64,000 nt of DNA from an uncultured Lachnospiraceae bacterium (GTDB taxonomy: Bacteria > Bacillota > Clostridia > Lachnospirales > Lachnospiraceae). Below the pieces are notes generated by a model. That model saw nothing but the letters and a program-made list of their open reading frames with translations. It did not search any database and was not told where the DNA came from. Position numbers and translations under genes: made by a program. The stretch's first letter is position 1. Each line of letters starts with the position of its first letter. This document shows, piece after piece, positions 1 through 8,487 of this stretch. The DNA is taken from the NCBI GenBank assembly GCA_900548905.1, contig URMK01000001.1, positions 254,125 to 318,124 of the forward strand. Direction: 5' to 3'.

Positions 1-722
1 TGATCGCGTTCCGGGAGCTGACAAAGGCCTGCGGAGTGATCGAAGCCGGACAAAAGAACAACGCGCTGGAGGGAGTGGGCTATGCAGGAATTGTCCTGTA
101 TTACCTGGTGGTATACGGCATCAGGGATCCGGTATACTGGATGGGGATGCTGGCAGTGATTTTCCTGGGGCTGATGTTTGTATATGTGTTCTCCTTTCCC
201 AAATTCAAAGCGGAGCAGGTAATGACCACTTTTTTCTGTTCCTTTTATGCACCGGTGCTGTTTACTTTTATATTCCTCACCAGGAACCTGCCTAATGGCG
301 TGTATATGGTATGGATGATATTTATCAGCTCCTGGATCTGCGATACCTGTGCTTATCTTGTGGGAATGGCTGTCGGAAAGCACAAGCTTGCGCCGATACT
401 GAGCCCTAAGAAATCCATAGAAGGGGCCATAGGAGGTGTGGTTGGCGCCGGGCTGGTGGGAGCCCTTTTCGGCTTCCTGGTATTGGAAAACGTATTCGCG
501 GATCAGAATATTACCTGGATAGCGGCTGTTATCTGCGCCGCCGGTGCCGTGATTTCTCAGGTGGGGGATTTGGCGGCTTCAGGAATCAAGAGGAACCATA
601 ATATCAAGGATTATGGAAAGCTGATTCCGGGGCACGGCGGGATCATGGATCGGTTTGACAGTGTCCTGTTTACTGCGCCTATCATATATTATCTGGCCAT
701 ACTTTTGATACGGTTTGAATAA
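1..722 (+). CDS. cdsA: Phosphatidate cytidylyltransferase, 5' end cut by window edge
   Basis: Makes CDP-diacylglycerol from phosphatidate and CTP at the membrane, the branch point for phosphatidylglycerol and cardiolipin. The reading frame is already open at base 3 and no convincing start lies inside, so the N-terminus is missing. The visible part has several hydrophobic segments and, near the C-terminus, the full CdsA signature: SGIKRNHNIKDYG followed by IPGHGGIMDRFDS, with the Lys-Asp and the HGG..DR.D metal and substrate residues. It is followed 47 bases later by dxr, the normal clostridial order. Identification is secure; only the start is unknown. Confidence 0.96.
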   Translation, partial: IAFRELTKACGVIEAGQKNNALEGVGYAGIVLYYLVVYGIRDPVYWMGMLAVIFLGLMFVYVFSFPKFKAEQVMTTFFCSFYAPVLFTFIFLTRNLPNGVYMVWMIFISSWICDTCAYLVGMAVGKHKLAPILSPKKSIEGAIGGVVGAGLVGALFGFLVLENVFADQNITWIAAVICAAGAVISQVGDLAASGIKRNHNIKDYGKLIPGHGGIMDRFDSVLFTAPIIYYLAILLIRFE

Positions 723-769
723 AGGGGCGTAACGGCTCAATACCATCACAGTTACAAAGGAGCTTACGA

Positions 770-1927
770 ATGAAAAAAATAGCAATTCTCGGTTCAACAG
801 GTTCCATCGGAACCCAGACACTGGAAATTGTCCGGGATAATCCGGATTTACAGGTGACGGGGCTGGCAGCCGGCAGCAATGCGCTGCTGATGGAAAAGCA
901 GATAAGGGAGTTTAAGCCGCAGCTGGCGGTTATGTGGAGCGAAGCCGCGGCGAAGGAATTACAGGGGCGTGTGGCGGATCTTCCCGTTAAGGTGCGAAGC
1001 GGCATGGAAGGGCTTCTGGAGCTGTCGGTTATGGAGGATATGGACACCCTGGTAACAGCCATTGTGGGCATGATTGGGATCCGCCCCACCATTGCAGCTA
1101 TTGAAAGCGGTAAAACCATTGCGCTTGCCAACAAAGAGACTCTGGTGACGGCGGGACATCTGATTATGCCGCTGGCCCGAAAGCATGGGGTGTCAATCCT
1201 GCCTGTGGACAGTGAACACAGCGCAATCTTCCAGTCTATGAACGGGGAAGCGCGATCCGGTGTTTCCAGGCTGTGGCTTACCGCATCAGGCGGTCCCTTC
1301 CGGGGAAAGAAAAGGGAGGAACTGGCAGGAATGCGTGCGGAGGATGCCCTGAAGCATCCCAACTGGTCCATGGGGCGTAAGATTACCGTGGATTCCGCCA
1401 GTCTGGTGAACAAAGCGCTTGAAGTTATGGAAGCCAGATGGCTGTTTGATGTGGATCTGGATCGCATTGAAGTGCTGGTACATCCCCAAAGCATTATTCA
1501 TTCCATGGTGGAATATACGGACGGGGCGGTGATTGCCCAGCTTGGCATGCCTGATATGAAACTGCCTATCCAGTATGCGCTTTTTTACCCGGAAAGAAGG
1601 CCGATGCCGGGAGAACGGGTGGACTTTTTCCAACTGGGCCGGATTACTTTTGAAAAGCCGGACAGAGATACCTTTGCCGGACTGGATCTGGGGATGAGGG
1701 CTGCGAAAGCGGGGGGAAGTATGCCCACCGTGTTCAATGCCGCCAATGAAAAAGCAGTGGCCCTGTTTCTGGACCACAGCATCGGATTCCTGGAAATTCC
1801 CGAGCTGATTCAAAAATGTATGAATCATCACCGGGTAATTGAGAATCCTAATGTCAATGAGATTCTGCAAACTGAGGCAGAAACTTACGAATATATCGAG
1901 CATATAAAGGAGAATGGAAGCAATTGA
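770..1927 (+). CDS. dxr: 1-deoxy-D-xylulose 5-phosphate reductoisomerase
   Basis: Second step of the MEP isoprenoid pathway: NADPH-dependent rearrangement and reduction of DXP to 2-C-methyl-D-erythritol 4-phosphate in the cytosol. The N-terminus carries the dinucleotide-binding GSTGSIGTQT (about residues 8-17). LANKETLVTAG and the metal-binding DSEHSA follow, and the substrate-loop region WSMGRKITVDSA comes later. The 385 residues are the usual size. The ATG is preceded by AAAGGAG at a good distance. Its stop overlaps the TTG start of rseP by four bases. Together with dxs, ispA and ispG elsewhere in the window it shows that this organism uses the MEP route. Confidence 0.98.
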   Translation: MKKIAILGSTGSIGTQTLEIVRDNPDLQVTGLAAGSNALLMEKQIREFKPQLAVMWSEAAAKELQGRVADLPVKVRSGMEGLLELSVMEDMDTLVTAIVGMIGIRPTIAAIESGKTIALANKETLVTAGHLIMPLARKHGVSILPVDSEHSAIFQSMNGEARSGVSRLWLTASGGPFRGKKREELAGMRAEDALKHPNWSMGRKITVDSASLVNKALEVMEARWLFDVDLDRIEVLVHPQSIIHSMVEYTDGAVIAQLGMPDMKLPIQYALFYPERRPMPGERVDFFQLGRITFEKPDRDTFAGLDLGMRAAKAGGSMPTVFNAANEKAVALFLDHSIGFLEIPELIQKCMNHHRVIENPNVNEILQTEAETYEYIEHIKENGSN

Positions 1928-2973
1928 CTATCGTGTTATTTATCCTGGTATTCGGAGTGATCGTCGTCGGGCATGAGCTGGGGCATTTCCTTCTGGCAAA
2001 AGCCAACGGCATCACGGTGGTGGAGTTCAGTGTGGGTATGGGACCCAAACTGCTTCGCTTTCATAAGGGGGGAACGGAATATTCGCTGCGTCTTTTTCCC
2101 ATAGGCGGCGCATGTATGTTTGAAGGAGAAGACGGCCTTGATAGTGAAAAGGGGACGCCGTCGGAAGGAGCCTTCCCCAATGCCAGTGTATGGGCCAGGA
2201 TTTCCACCGTATTTGCCGGACCTTTCTTCAATTTTATCCTGGCATATATCCTTGCCATGATTGTTGTCGGCTATGCGGGAAGCGACAAGCCGGTTATTAA
2301 CGGGCTGATTGACGGCTATCCGGCCCAGGAAGCAGGGATGCAGCCGGGGGATGTTATCACCAGGATGAACGGGGAGCGGATATATGTGGCCCGTGAAATC
2401 TGGCTGAATACCTACGTGGGGGCAGGGGAAACCATGACGGTGGAGTTCCTGCGGGACGGTGAAAAGAAAACAGTTACCCTTATGCCAAAATACAATGAAG
2501 AAGAAGATCGGTATCTTCTTGGCTTCAACGGATACGGGGAATACGTGGACTGCAGGAATGCAGGGATATTTAAATACAGCTATTATGAAGTCCGATACAG
2601 TCTGCGGGCTACCATAAAGAGCCTGGGGATGCTGATCCAGGGCAAGGCGAGCAAGGATGATATTTCAGGACCTATCGGTGTGGCGCAGGTGATAGGAGAG
2701 GTGAAGGAACAGGCGGAGCCTTACGGTGCCTGGATGGTTATCCTGAACATGATAAATATCGCTTTGCTGCTCAGTGTAAACCTGGGTGTCATGAATCTGC
2801 TTCCCCTGCCGGCACTGGACGGAGGCCGTCTGGTATTCCTTATTATTGAGGCAATCCGGGGAAAACCGGTGCCTCCCGACAAGGAAGGCATGGTGCATTT
2901 TGCGGGTTTTGTGGTCCTGATGATCCTGATGGTTTTTGTTATGTTCAATGATATATCCCGGCTGCTGCGCTGA
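1924..2973 (+). CDS. rseP: RseP/RasP-type site-2 intramembrane zinc metalloprotease
   Basis: M50B protease that cuts transmembrane segments, typically anti-sigma factors and leftover signal peptides. The zinc site HELGH is at residues 17-21 in the first membrane segment. A PDZ domain (about 110-200, containing NGLIDGYPAQEAGMQPGDVI) follows, and the third metal ligand sits in the C-terminal NLLPLPALDGG motif. The 349 residues are normal. The start is TTG, overlapping the dxr stop (TTGA), so translation is probably coupled. The next ancestral gene, ispG, lies more than 7 kb away here, because a block of unrelated genes follows. Confidence 0.97.
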   Translation: MTIVLFILVFGVIVVGHELGHFLLAKANGITVVEFSVGMGPKLLRFHKGGTEYSLRLFPIGGACMFEGEDGLDSEKGTPSEGAFPNASVWARISTVFAGPFFNFILAYILAMIVVGYAGSDKPVINGLIDGYPAQEAGMQPGDVITRMNGERIYVAREIWLNTYVGAGETMTVEFLRDGEKKTVTLMPKYNEEEDRYLLGFNGYGEYVDCRNAGIFKYSYYEVRYSLRATIKSLGMLIQGKASKDDISGPIGVAQVIGEVKEQAEPYGAWMVILNMINIALLLSVNLGVMNLLPLPALDGGRLVFLIIEAIRGKPVPPDKEGMVHFAGFVVLMILMVFVMFNDISRLLR

Positions 2974-3016
2974 AGAAGCGGGCAGCGGAGGGAGAACGGA
3001 AATAGTCTGCATCAAG

Positions 3017-3054
3017 GCAGCGGCTTTTATCTTAACAGTAAGAAAAGCCGCTGC
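3017..3054 (+). terminator. Terminator hairpin after rseP
   Basis: A perfect 12-bp stem (GCAGCGGCTTTT pairing with AAAAGCCGCTGC) with a 14-base loop lies 44 bases after the rseP stop. The downstream T tract is short (TTTCGATTTG), so termination may be incomplete. It separates the cdsA-dxr-rseP unit from the DUF3048 gene. Confidence 0.65.
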
Positions 3055-3116
3055 TTTCGATTTGTTACCGCAAATCTTAATATTTTCGAAAATTTACTAT
3101 AATTCCCTGCGGAAAG

Positions 3117-3145
3117 TTGACGAAGCCAAAAGAAGTGAGTACTAT
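3117..3145 (+). promoter_or_regulatory. Sigma-A type promoter for the DUF3048 gene
   Basis: TTGACG (3117-3122), 17-base spacer, TACTAT (3140-3145), about 55 bases before the start codon at 3203. A second TATAAT at 3098-3103 has no good -35 partner. Confidence 0.45.
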
Positions 3146-3202
3146 TAGGTTAGACCTGTTGTAACGGACAGGCTTTAAACCATTAAGGGGAGGTATGTAA
3201 AT

Positions 3203-4333
3203 ATGAGATGGAATCAGATTCCATGGAAGAAAGATATTCTATGGAAAAAAGAAACTCTGCGGAATAAAAGCAATCCGGGAAAAAAGGGCGGGGCGTTGGC
3301 GGCGGTTATGGCTGCAGTGCTCTGTATGACGGCATTGGCACCCGCAGGAGAAGTACATGCGCAGGAAGGCCCCGCAGGTTATGTGAGAAGCGTATATACG
3401 AATGAATGGGTTCCCGCAGCCCAGGCCGCTTCCAGGCCCATTGCCATCATGATGCCCACGGACAAGGCGGCACAGCCGTCTTATGGAATCAGCCATGCCA
3501 AGGTGCTGTATGAGATTATGGAAGAAGGGGATATTTCCCGCCAGCTTGCCGTTATTGATGACTGGCAGGGACTCTCCCGCATTGGAAATATCAGAAGCTG
3601 CCGCGCCTATTATATTCCTATCGCAACGGAATGGGATCCGATTCTTGTCCATTACGGCGGTGTGTGGTATATGGCTGACCGGATTGGCATGCCGGATATC
3701 AATAACCTGTCGGGAACTTTTGAATACGGTACCGGAGGAAGCGCGCCGGGAGCCAATGCTTTTTTCAGAAGCAATGACAGAAAGGCTCCTCATAACGCTT
3801 ATATCAGCGGAAGCGGCATTACCAACGCCTGCACTCAGCTGGGATATTCTCTGGCGCTGCGCCCGGAATTCTACAGCCCCAAACACTTTAATTTCGCTGC
3901 CGGCGTAAATACCCTGGCTCAATATGGTGCGGGGGCACAGAACGCCAACCAGATAAACCTGTCCAATGTATTCCCGTATACCAAGACAGGGTTTACCTAC
4001 AATGCGGCGGACGGCCTGTATTACAAAACGATACACGGGAAGGCTCATACCGATGCGTCCAACGGACAGCAGCTTGCTTTTGCCAATGTGATTGTGCAGA
4101 ACACGAAATGGATGACTTTGGATGCAAAAGGATACCTTGCTTTCTATAATTTTGATACCACAGAGGACGGGTATTATTTTACAAAAGGTAAATGTATCCA
4201 TATTACCTGGCAGAAAACGACAGATTACGGCCCTACCAGATATTTTGATGATGCCGGTAACGAAATCCAGATAAACGAAGGAAAAACATACATAGCGGTT
4301 GCCCAGAAGGGAAGAGCGGTGGGCTTCTCATAA
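3203..4333 (+). CDS. Secreted DUF3048 (YerB-like) protein
   Basis: Exported protein of the DUF3048/YerB family, whose biochemical role is not established. A strongly basic N-terminus of about 30 residues precedes a hydrophobic signal segment (about 31-51, ending near VHAQE). The DUF3048 core follows: RPIAIMMPTDKAAQPSYGIS, then a VLYEIMEEGDISR stretch, then IGNIRSCRAYYIPIATEWD. The ATG has AGGGGAGG upstream. It stands alone between its own promoter and a terminator. The extreme N-terminus contains two imperfect copies of a hexapeptide (IPWKKD, ILWKKE) encoded by an 18-base repeat that resembles repeats elsewhere in the window. No typical lipobox Cys is seen, so it is probably secreted or signal-anchored rather than a lipoprotein. 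Confidence 0.85.
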   Translation: MRWNQIPWKKDILWKKETLRNKSNPGKKGGALAAVMAAVLCMTALAPAGEVHAQEGPAGYVRSVYTNEWVPAAQAASRPIAIMMPTDKAAQPSYGISHAKVLYEIMEEGDISRQLAVIDDWQGLSRIGNIRSCRAYYIPIATEWDPILVHYGGVWYMADRIGMPDINNLSGTFEYGTGGSAPGANAFFRSNDRKAPHNAYISGSGITNACTQLGYSLALRPEFYSPKHFNFAAGVNTLAQYGAGAQNANQINLSNVFPYTKTGFTYNAADGLYYKTIHGKAHTDASNGQQLAFANVIVQNTKWMTLDAKGYLAFYNFDTTEDGYYFTKGKCIHITWQKTTDYGPTRYFDDAGNEIQINEGKTYIAVAQKGRAVGFS

Positions 4334-4385
4334 GGGCGCATACCGGCAGAATGCCTGTCCGGTAAGACAATACAAACAGGAAGAG

Positions 4386-4432
4386 CGCAGGATGGCGGGC
4401 CGGAAGATAGGGCCGCTGTCCTGCGTTTTCTA
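4386..4432 (+). terminator. Terminator after the DUF3048 gene
   Basis: CGCAGGATGGC pairs with GCTGTCCTGCG (two G-T pairs) and is followed by TTTTCTATT. A smaller hairpin, TACCGG...CCGGTA, lies just before it (about 4340-4364). Confidence 0.75.
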
Positions 4433-4433
4433 T

Positions 4434-4831
4434 TCCTGCGGATAGAGAGCCGCCGCCCCGTGGTTTTGCCTGCCCGGTTTCCGCGCCCGGCTTTTCCCTG
4501 GAGGGCGGCAGGCAAAGGGGCCATGAACGGTAACACTCTCCGTGTGGTTCATAAAAAGTTTATATTTACCGGTATTCCGAACGCTGAGAAATTATGGTAT
4601 ACTTATAGCAGTAAAATTTCTAAAGAAAAGCTATTCTTAATTCAAAGTTATTCTGAATTTCAGGTCCGGTATACGGACAGACAAATCCTACGTATTCAAT
4701 AATTATGAAAATAGAACAGGCCGGTCCTTTATCCCCGCGGTATACCGGGCAGGGACTTTTGTGTTTCGCCCGGAGATTGGAATCGGCGGCGGAAGTGTAC
4801 GGACACCGGCGGACGGAGAAATGCGGCAATT
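4434..4831. other. Intergenic region without a convincing gene
   Basis: It holds an inverted repeat, TTTGCCTGCC at 4465-4474 against GGCAGGCAAA at 4507-4516, enclosing a GC-rich loop. There is also a possible -10 box, TATACT at 4598-4603, with only a poor -35. The short open frame across 4460-4702 has no ribosome binding site and no recognisable protein features, and I do not call it. Confidence 0.5.
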
Positions 4832-5239
4832 ATGAAAAAGCGGAGAAAAAATGAAAAACAGGGAGCACAGGAAAAAAGAAAGGGCCTGGTAATTGGTTTT
4901 TTGCTGGGAATAGCAGCGGCAGCCCTGGCAGCGCGGCTTCCGTCCGGAGAAGCCCGGGCTAAAGATAAGGGAAGTCTTGAGGCAGCGGAGACACCGGCCC
5001 TGACGGATGGCGGCGCCTTTTTGCCGACTGAACAGGAATTCCTCATCCTGCGGGATCAGGATATGCGGAAGCTGCTGATCCGCAAAGGCGGAGTGTATGA
5101 GGCAAAGGGTTCGGTATTTGTAGAGATTCCCTGGGAACTGATCGGAAAAGAGGGGAAGCTGGCAGTAGGGGTATCTGTGGAAAACAGGAAAACCGGTGCG
5201 GAAGAAAATTTGCAGTTTTCCTGTACCGGGGGCTTGTAG
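4832..5239 (+). CDS. Small membrane-anchored or secreted hypothetical protein
   Basis: I do not recognise this 135-residue protein. It has a highly basic N-terminus (KKRRKNEKQ), a single hydrophobic segment at about 18-35 that could be a signal peptide or anchor, an Ala/Glu-rich linker, and a C-terminal domain of about 75 residues with alternating charged and hydrophobic residues. There is one Cys near the end. The start is an ATG with GGAGAAA about 11 bases upstream, a somewhat long spacing. It lies between a terminator and the alpha-galactosidase promoter, so it is probably a single-gene unit. It could be a lineage-specific envelope protein; the gene call itself is only moderately sure. Confidence 0.55.
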   Translation: MKKRRKNEKQGAQEKRKGLVIGFLLGIAAAALAARLPSGEARAKDKGSLEAAETPALTDGGAFLPTEQEFLILRDQDMRKLLIRKGGVYEAKGSVFVEIPWELIGKEGKLAVGVSVENRKTGAEENLQFSCTGGL

Positions 5240-5281
5240 TCAGATACTTCCGCGCAGGCGGGTAAGGGCGGCAAGAAAAGA

Positions 5282-5310
5282 TTGACAGGCGGCTGCGGGT
5301 TTCATAATAT
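5282..5310 (+). promoter_or_regulatory. Promoter for the alpha-galactosidase gene
   Basis: TTGACA (5282-5287), 17-base spacer, TAATAT (5305-5310), 35 bases upstream of the ATG. CATAAT at 5303-5308 gives only a 15-base spacer. Confidence 0.5.
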
Positions 5311-5344
5311 GGAGATAGTGAAAACAAAAGAAAGGAGTTTTTTT

Positions 5345-7585
5345 ATGGCAATTACCTATAATGAGTCCACAAAAATTTTTACCCTGCAGACAGCAGGTAC
5401 CACCTATCAGATGATGGTGGGAAGATATAACATTTTACAGCACCTGTATTATGGAAAGAGGGTGGACGGAAGCACCATGGAATATCTGCTCTGGGGAACG
5501 GATGTCGGATTTTCCGGGAATCCTTACGAAGCGGAGGGGGACAGGACGTTTTCCCTGGATACACAGCCTCAGGAATTCCCGTCGCAGGGAGTGGGGGATT
5601 ACCGTACGGCCTGTCTGGAGGTGGTGAACCCGGACGGCAGCATGGCAGCCGATTTCCGTTATGTATCCCATGAGATAACCAAAGGAGCTTATGCAATTAC
5701 CGGGATGCCGGCTGTATATGATGAGGAAGGGAGCGACTCCCCTGGGAGCAGCAGTTCCCTGTCCATCTTGTTAAAGGATGCGTCCACCGGTCTGGAACTG
5801 GTATTGAAATACGGTGTATTCGAAAAGGAGGATGTGATCACTCGGGCGGCGGAACTTAGGAATGCTGCGGAAGGAACCGTTACCCTGGAGAAAATGCTTT
5901 CCGTATGTCTGGACATGCCTTTCGGAGAGTGGGAAATGATCCATTTCCACGGAAGACATGCGATGGAGAGGCAGACAGAGCGCACACCTCTTTGCCACGG
6001 CACTGTATCCATCGGGAGCAAAAGGGGAACCTCCAGCCATCACCATAATCCGTCCCTGCTTCTGTGCACGCCTCAAACGACGGAAGATGCGGGGGACTGC
6101 TATGGAATGACTTTTGTATACAGCGGTAATTTCATTGCCGGGGCCGAAGTGGAACAAATGGGACAGACCCGTGTATTCATGGGAATCCATCCGGAATCCT
6201 TCTGTTTCCGCCTTGCACCGGGAGATACTTTTGAGACACCCCAGGTCATTATGAGCTATTCGGATCAAGGTTTTACCGATTTATCCCATAAATTCCATAA
6301 TATTATCAGAAGGCATATCTGCAGGGGAAAATACAAATATGCGAGAAGGCCTGTGCTGATCAATAACTGGGAAGCCACATACTTTGATTTTAACGAAGAG
6401 AAAATTCTGAAGATTGCATCCCAGGCGGCGGAATTGGGAATCGAAATGCTGGTACTGGACGACGGCTGGTTCGGGAAGAGAAACGGCGACTGCTCCGGTC
6501 TGGGCGACTGGTTTGTGAATCTGGATAAGCTGCCGGGGAGTCTTTCCAGCCTTTCTGAAAAGATTAACGCCATGGGAATGAAGTTTGGTCTCTGGTTTGA
6601 ACCGGAAATGATATCCGAGGACAGCGATCTGTACAGGGCGCACCCGGACTGGGCCCTTCAGATCCCGGGAAGAAAACCCAACCGCAGCCGGTTCCAGCTG
6701 GTTCTGGATATGTCACGCCGGGACGTAAGAGATTATCTGTTTGAACGGATGTCCGATATTCTCAGCAATGCCCGGATCGATTATGTGAAATGGGATATGA
6801 ACCGCAGTATGTGCGACATTTACAGTGCCTCGCTCCCGGCGGAGCGTCAGGGAGAGGTGTATCACCGCTGCATGCTGGGCGTATATGAACTTCTGGAACG
6901 GCTGACTTCGGCATTTCCGGATCTTATGATTGAAGGCTGCAGCGGAGGCGGAGGTAGATTTGATGCCGCCATGCTTTATTATTCCCCGCAGATCTGGTGC
7001 AGTGATGATACGGATGCGGTGGAACGGCTGGAAATCCAGTACGGAACCTCCTTCCTGTATCCGATTGGAACCGTGGGTTCTCATGTTTCCGCCTGCCCTA
7101 ACCATCAGACAGGAAGAATTACGCCGTTCCATACAAGAGGTGTGGTAGCCATGGCGGGGAGCTTTGGTTATGAGCTTGATCTGAATACCCTTCCCCAGAA
7201 CGAAAAGGAAGAGGTGAAAAAACAGGTTTCCGATTATAAGAAATATTACGATCTCATCCACCAGGGCGCATATTACCGGCTGAGTGCAGCCGGGAATGGA
7301 AGCGAAGCATTCCATGGAAGCAGAGCATTCCATGGACAAGAGTTCGTGGCCTGGTCTTTTGTATCGGAGGATAAAAAGCAGGCTCTTGTTAATCTGGTAA
7401 TCACCCATACCCGTGCGAACAGCAAGCCGGTGTTTATCAAGCTGAAAGGTCTGGATGCTGCCGCTGTTTATCGGCTGGAGGATGGAAGGTGCTTAAGCGG
7501 GAGTGCCCTGATGAATGCCGGAATCTGCATTCCTTCCGCCTCCGGGGAATACAGAGCGGTACAGTTTGAATTAAACGCACAATAA
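5345..7585 (+). CDS. GH36 alpha-galactosidase
   Basis: Retaining alpha-galactosidase that removes terminal alpha-1,6-galactose from raffinose-family oligosaccharides and melibiose. The N-terminal beta-sandwich (about 1-330) precedes a TIM barrel containing LVLDDGWFGKRNGDC, GLWFEPEMIS, and YVKWDMNRSM with the nucleophile Asp484. The acid/base Asp lies in CSDDTD (Asp554-Asp557). A C-terminal domain follows. The 746 residues are normal for the family. No signal peptide is visible, so it acts inside the cell on imported sugars, although no sugar transporter is adjacent. I chose ATG 5345 because AAAGGAG precedes it; the frame extends 21 codons upstream without support. About residues 652-664 (SEAFHGSRAFHG) are encoded by two copies of an 18-base DNA repeat, a likely insertion near the C-terminal domain. 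Confidence 0.95.
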   Translation: MAITYNESTKIFTLQTAGTTYQMMVGRYNILQHLYYGKRVDGSTMEYLLWGTDVGFSGNPYEAEGDRTFSLDTQPQEFPSQGVGDYRTACLEVVNPDGSMAADFRYVSHEITKGAYAITGMPAVYDEEGSDSPGSSSSLSILLKDASTGLELVLKYGVFEKEDVITRAAELRNAAEGTVTLEKMLSVCLDMPFGEWEMIHFHGRHAMERQTERTPLCHGTVSIGSKRGTSSHHHNPSLLLCTPQTTEDAGDCYGMTFVYSGNFIAGAEVEQMGQTRVFMGIHPESFCFRLAPGDTFETPQVIMSYSDQGFTDLSHKFHNIIRRHICRGKYKYARRPVLINNWEATYFDFNEEKILKIASQAAELGIEMLVLDDGWFGKRNGDCSGLGDWFVNLDKLPGSLSSLSEKINAMGMKFGLWFEPEMISEDSDLYRAHPDWALQIPGRKPNRSRFQLVLDMSRRDVRDYLFERMSDILSNARIDYVKWDMNRSMCDIYSASLPAERQGEVYHRCMLGVYELLERLTSAFPDLMIEGCSGGGGRFDAAMLYYSPQIWCSDDTDAVERLEIQYGTSFLYPIGTVGSHVSACPNHQTGRITPFHTRGVVAMAGSFGYELDLNTLPQNEKEEVKKQVSDYKKYYDLIHQGAYYRLSAAGNGSEAFHGSRAFHGQEFVAWSFVSEDKKQALVNLVITHTRANSKPVFIKLKGLDAAAVYRLEDGRCLSGSALMNAGICIPSASGEYRAVQFELNAQ
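7304..7336 (+). repeat. 18-bp tandem repeat inside the alpha-galactosidase gene
   Basis: Two near-perfect units of GAAGCATTCCATGGAAGC-like sequence in tandem, period 18, read as E-A-F-H-G-S / R-A-F-H-G-Q. Related units occur in rimP (28471-28545), before spoIIIAA (43018-43055) and possibly at 3224-3258. Confidence 0.8.
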
Positions 7586-7672
7586 GCTGTTGTTCCGAAG
7601 GATACCGGCCGGATGCCGGTAAAAAGGTCTGATACCGTCTGTTCCTTTACCGCTGCCGTCCGGGCAGAAGGG

Positions 7673-7700
7673 AAAGGGCCGGCGGCACCAGGCCTTTTTT
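7673..7700 (+). terminator. Probable terminator after the alpha-galactosidase gene
   Basis: AAAGGGCC pairs imperfectly (one bulged G) with GGCCTTT and is followed by a run of six T. A second hairpin, GGTAAAAAGG against CCTTTACC, lies just upstream (about 7618-7653). Confidence 0.5.
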
Positions 7701-7766
7701 GCCGTATTCCATACTGATGTTGCCGGGCCCTTTGTGCCGTCTGCCATATTACATCAATTTTTACCT

Positions 7767-7795
7767 TTGCCAAAAGCACCGGGTAAGGGTATAAT
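7767..7795 (+). promoter_or_regulatory. Sigma-A promoter of the osmolyte transporter operon
   Basis: TTGCCA (7767-7772), exact 17-base spacer, perfect TATAAT (7790-7795), 30 bases before the permease start. No terminator or other promoter is evident before ispG and polC, so this promoter may also serve them. Confidence 0.7.
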
Positions 7796-7824
7796 AAATA
7801 CGATTGGATTGGAGACAAAATTGT

Positions 7825-8487
7825 ATGATACAGGAAATTTTCAGGCTCTATGCAGAACGAAGCTCCTTTTTCGGTGAGCTGATCCTGCAGCATATTCGTA
7901 TTGCGGGTATTTCCGTGGCAATATCCCTGCTTTTGGGCCTTGTCATCGGGGTGCTCATCAGTGAATTCCGGAAGCCGGCCCAGATTATAATGAATATCAT
8001 TAACGTATTGTATACGATACCTTCTATTTCCATGCTGGGATTTCTGATCCCTTTTACGGGAATCGGAAACAAAACTGCAATTATTGCCCTGAGTATATAC
8101 GGCCTGCTGCCTATCGTGCGCAATACCTATACGGGAATCAGCACAATCCAGCCTTTTCTGACGGAAGTGGCGGCCGGGATGGGCAGCACCAGGCTGCAGA
8201 TCCTGTTCCGGGTAAAGCTGCCTTTGGCTCTGCCGGTTATCCTTGCAGGTGTGAGAAGCATGGTGGTGATGACGATTTCCCTGAGCGGTATCGCTTCCTA
8301 TATCGGGGCTGGCGGCCTGGGTGTGGCTATTTACAGAGGGATAACCACGAATAATGCGGCCATGACCTATGCGGGCAGCATTCTGATCGCCCTTGTGGCT
8401 CTGATTTCCGACCGGCTGATATATCTGCTGGAAAAGAAGATTCCCTGGAGCGACGGGGCGAGAGGCAGAAGGGAGCGGCAGGCATGA
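7825..8487 (+). CDS. OpuC-like osmoprotectant ABC transporter permease
   Basis: Membrane subunit of a glycine-betaine/carnitine/choline-class importer. About 220 residues with five or six hydrophobic segments and the cytoplasmic EAA coupling loop (EVAAGMGSTRLQILFRVKLP, about 115-135). IGAGGLGVAIYRGI near the C-terminus is typical of OpuBB/OpuCB permeases. The ATG at 7825 is chosen; TTG 7804 is in frame but sits too close to the promoter. The stop overlaps the ATPase start by four bases. Only one permease is present, whereas OpuC normally has two, so a homodimer is likely. The substrate cannot be fixed from sequence; ergothioneine-type EgtU systems are related. Confidence 0.9.
   Translation: MIQEIFRLYAERSSFFGELILQHIRIAGISVAISLLLGLVIGVLISEFRKPAQIIMNIINVLYTIPSISMLGFLIPFTGIGNKTAIIALSIYGLLPIVRNTYTGISTIQPFLTEVAAGMGSTRLQILFRVKLPLALPVILAGVRSMVVMTISLSGIASYIGAGGLGVAIYRGITTNNAAMTYAGSILIALVALISDRLIYLLEKKIPWSDGARGRRERQA

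Noticed and set aside
4460..4702. Open frame of 80 codons in the spacer after the DUF3048 gene
   Set aside because: No ribosome binding site, crosses an inverted repeat, and the translated sequence has no protein-like features.
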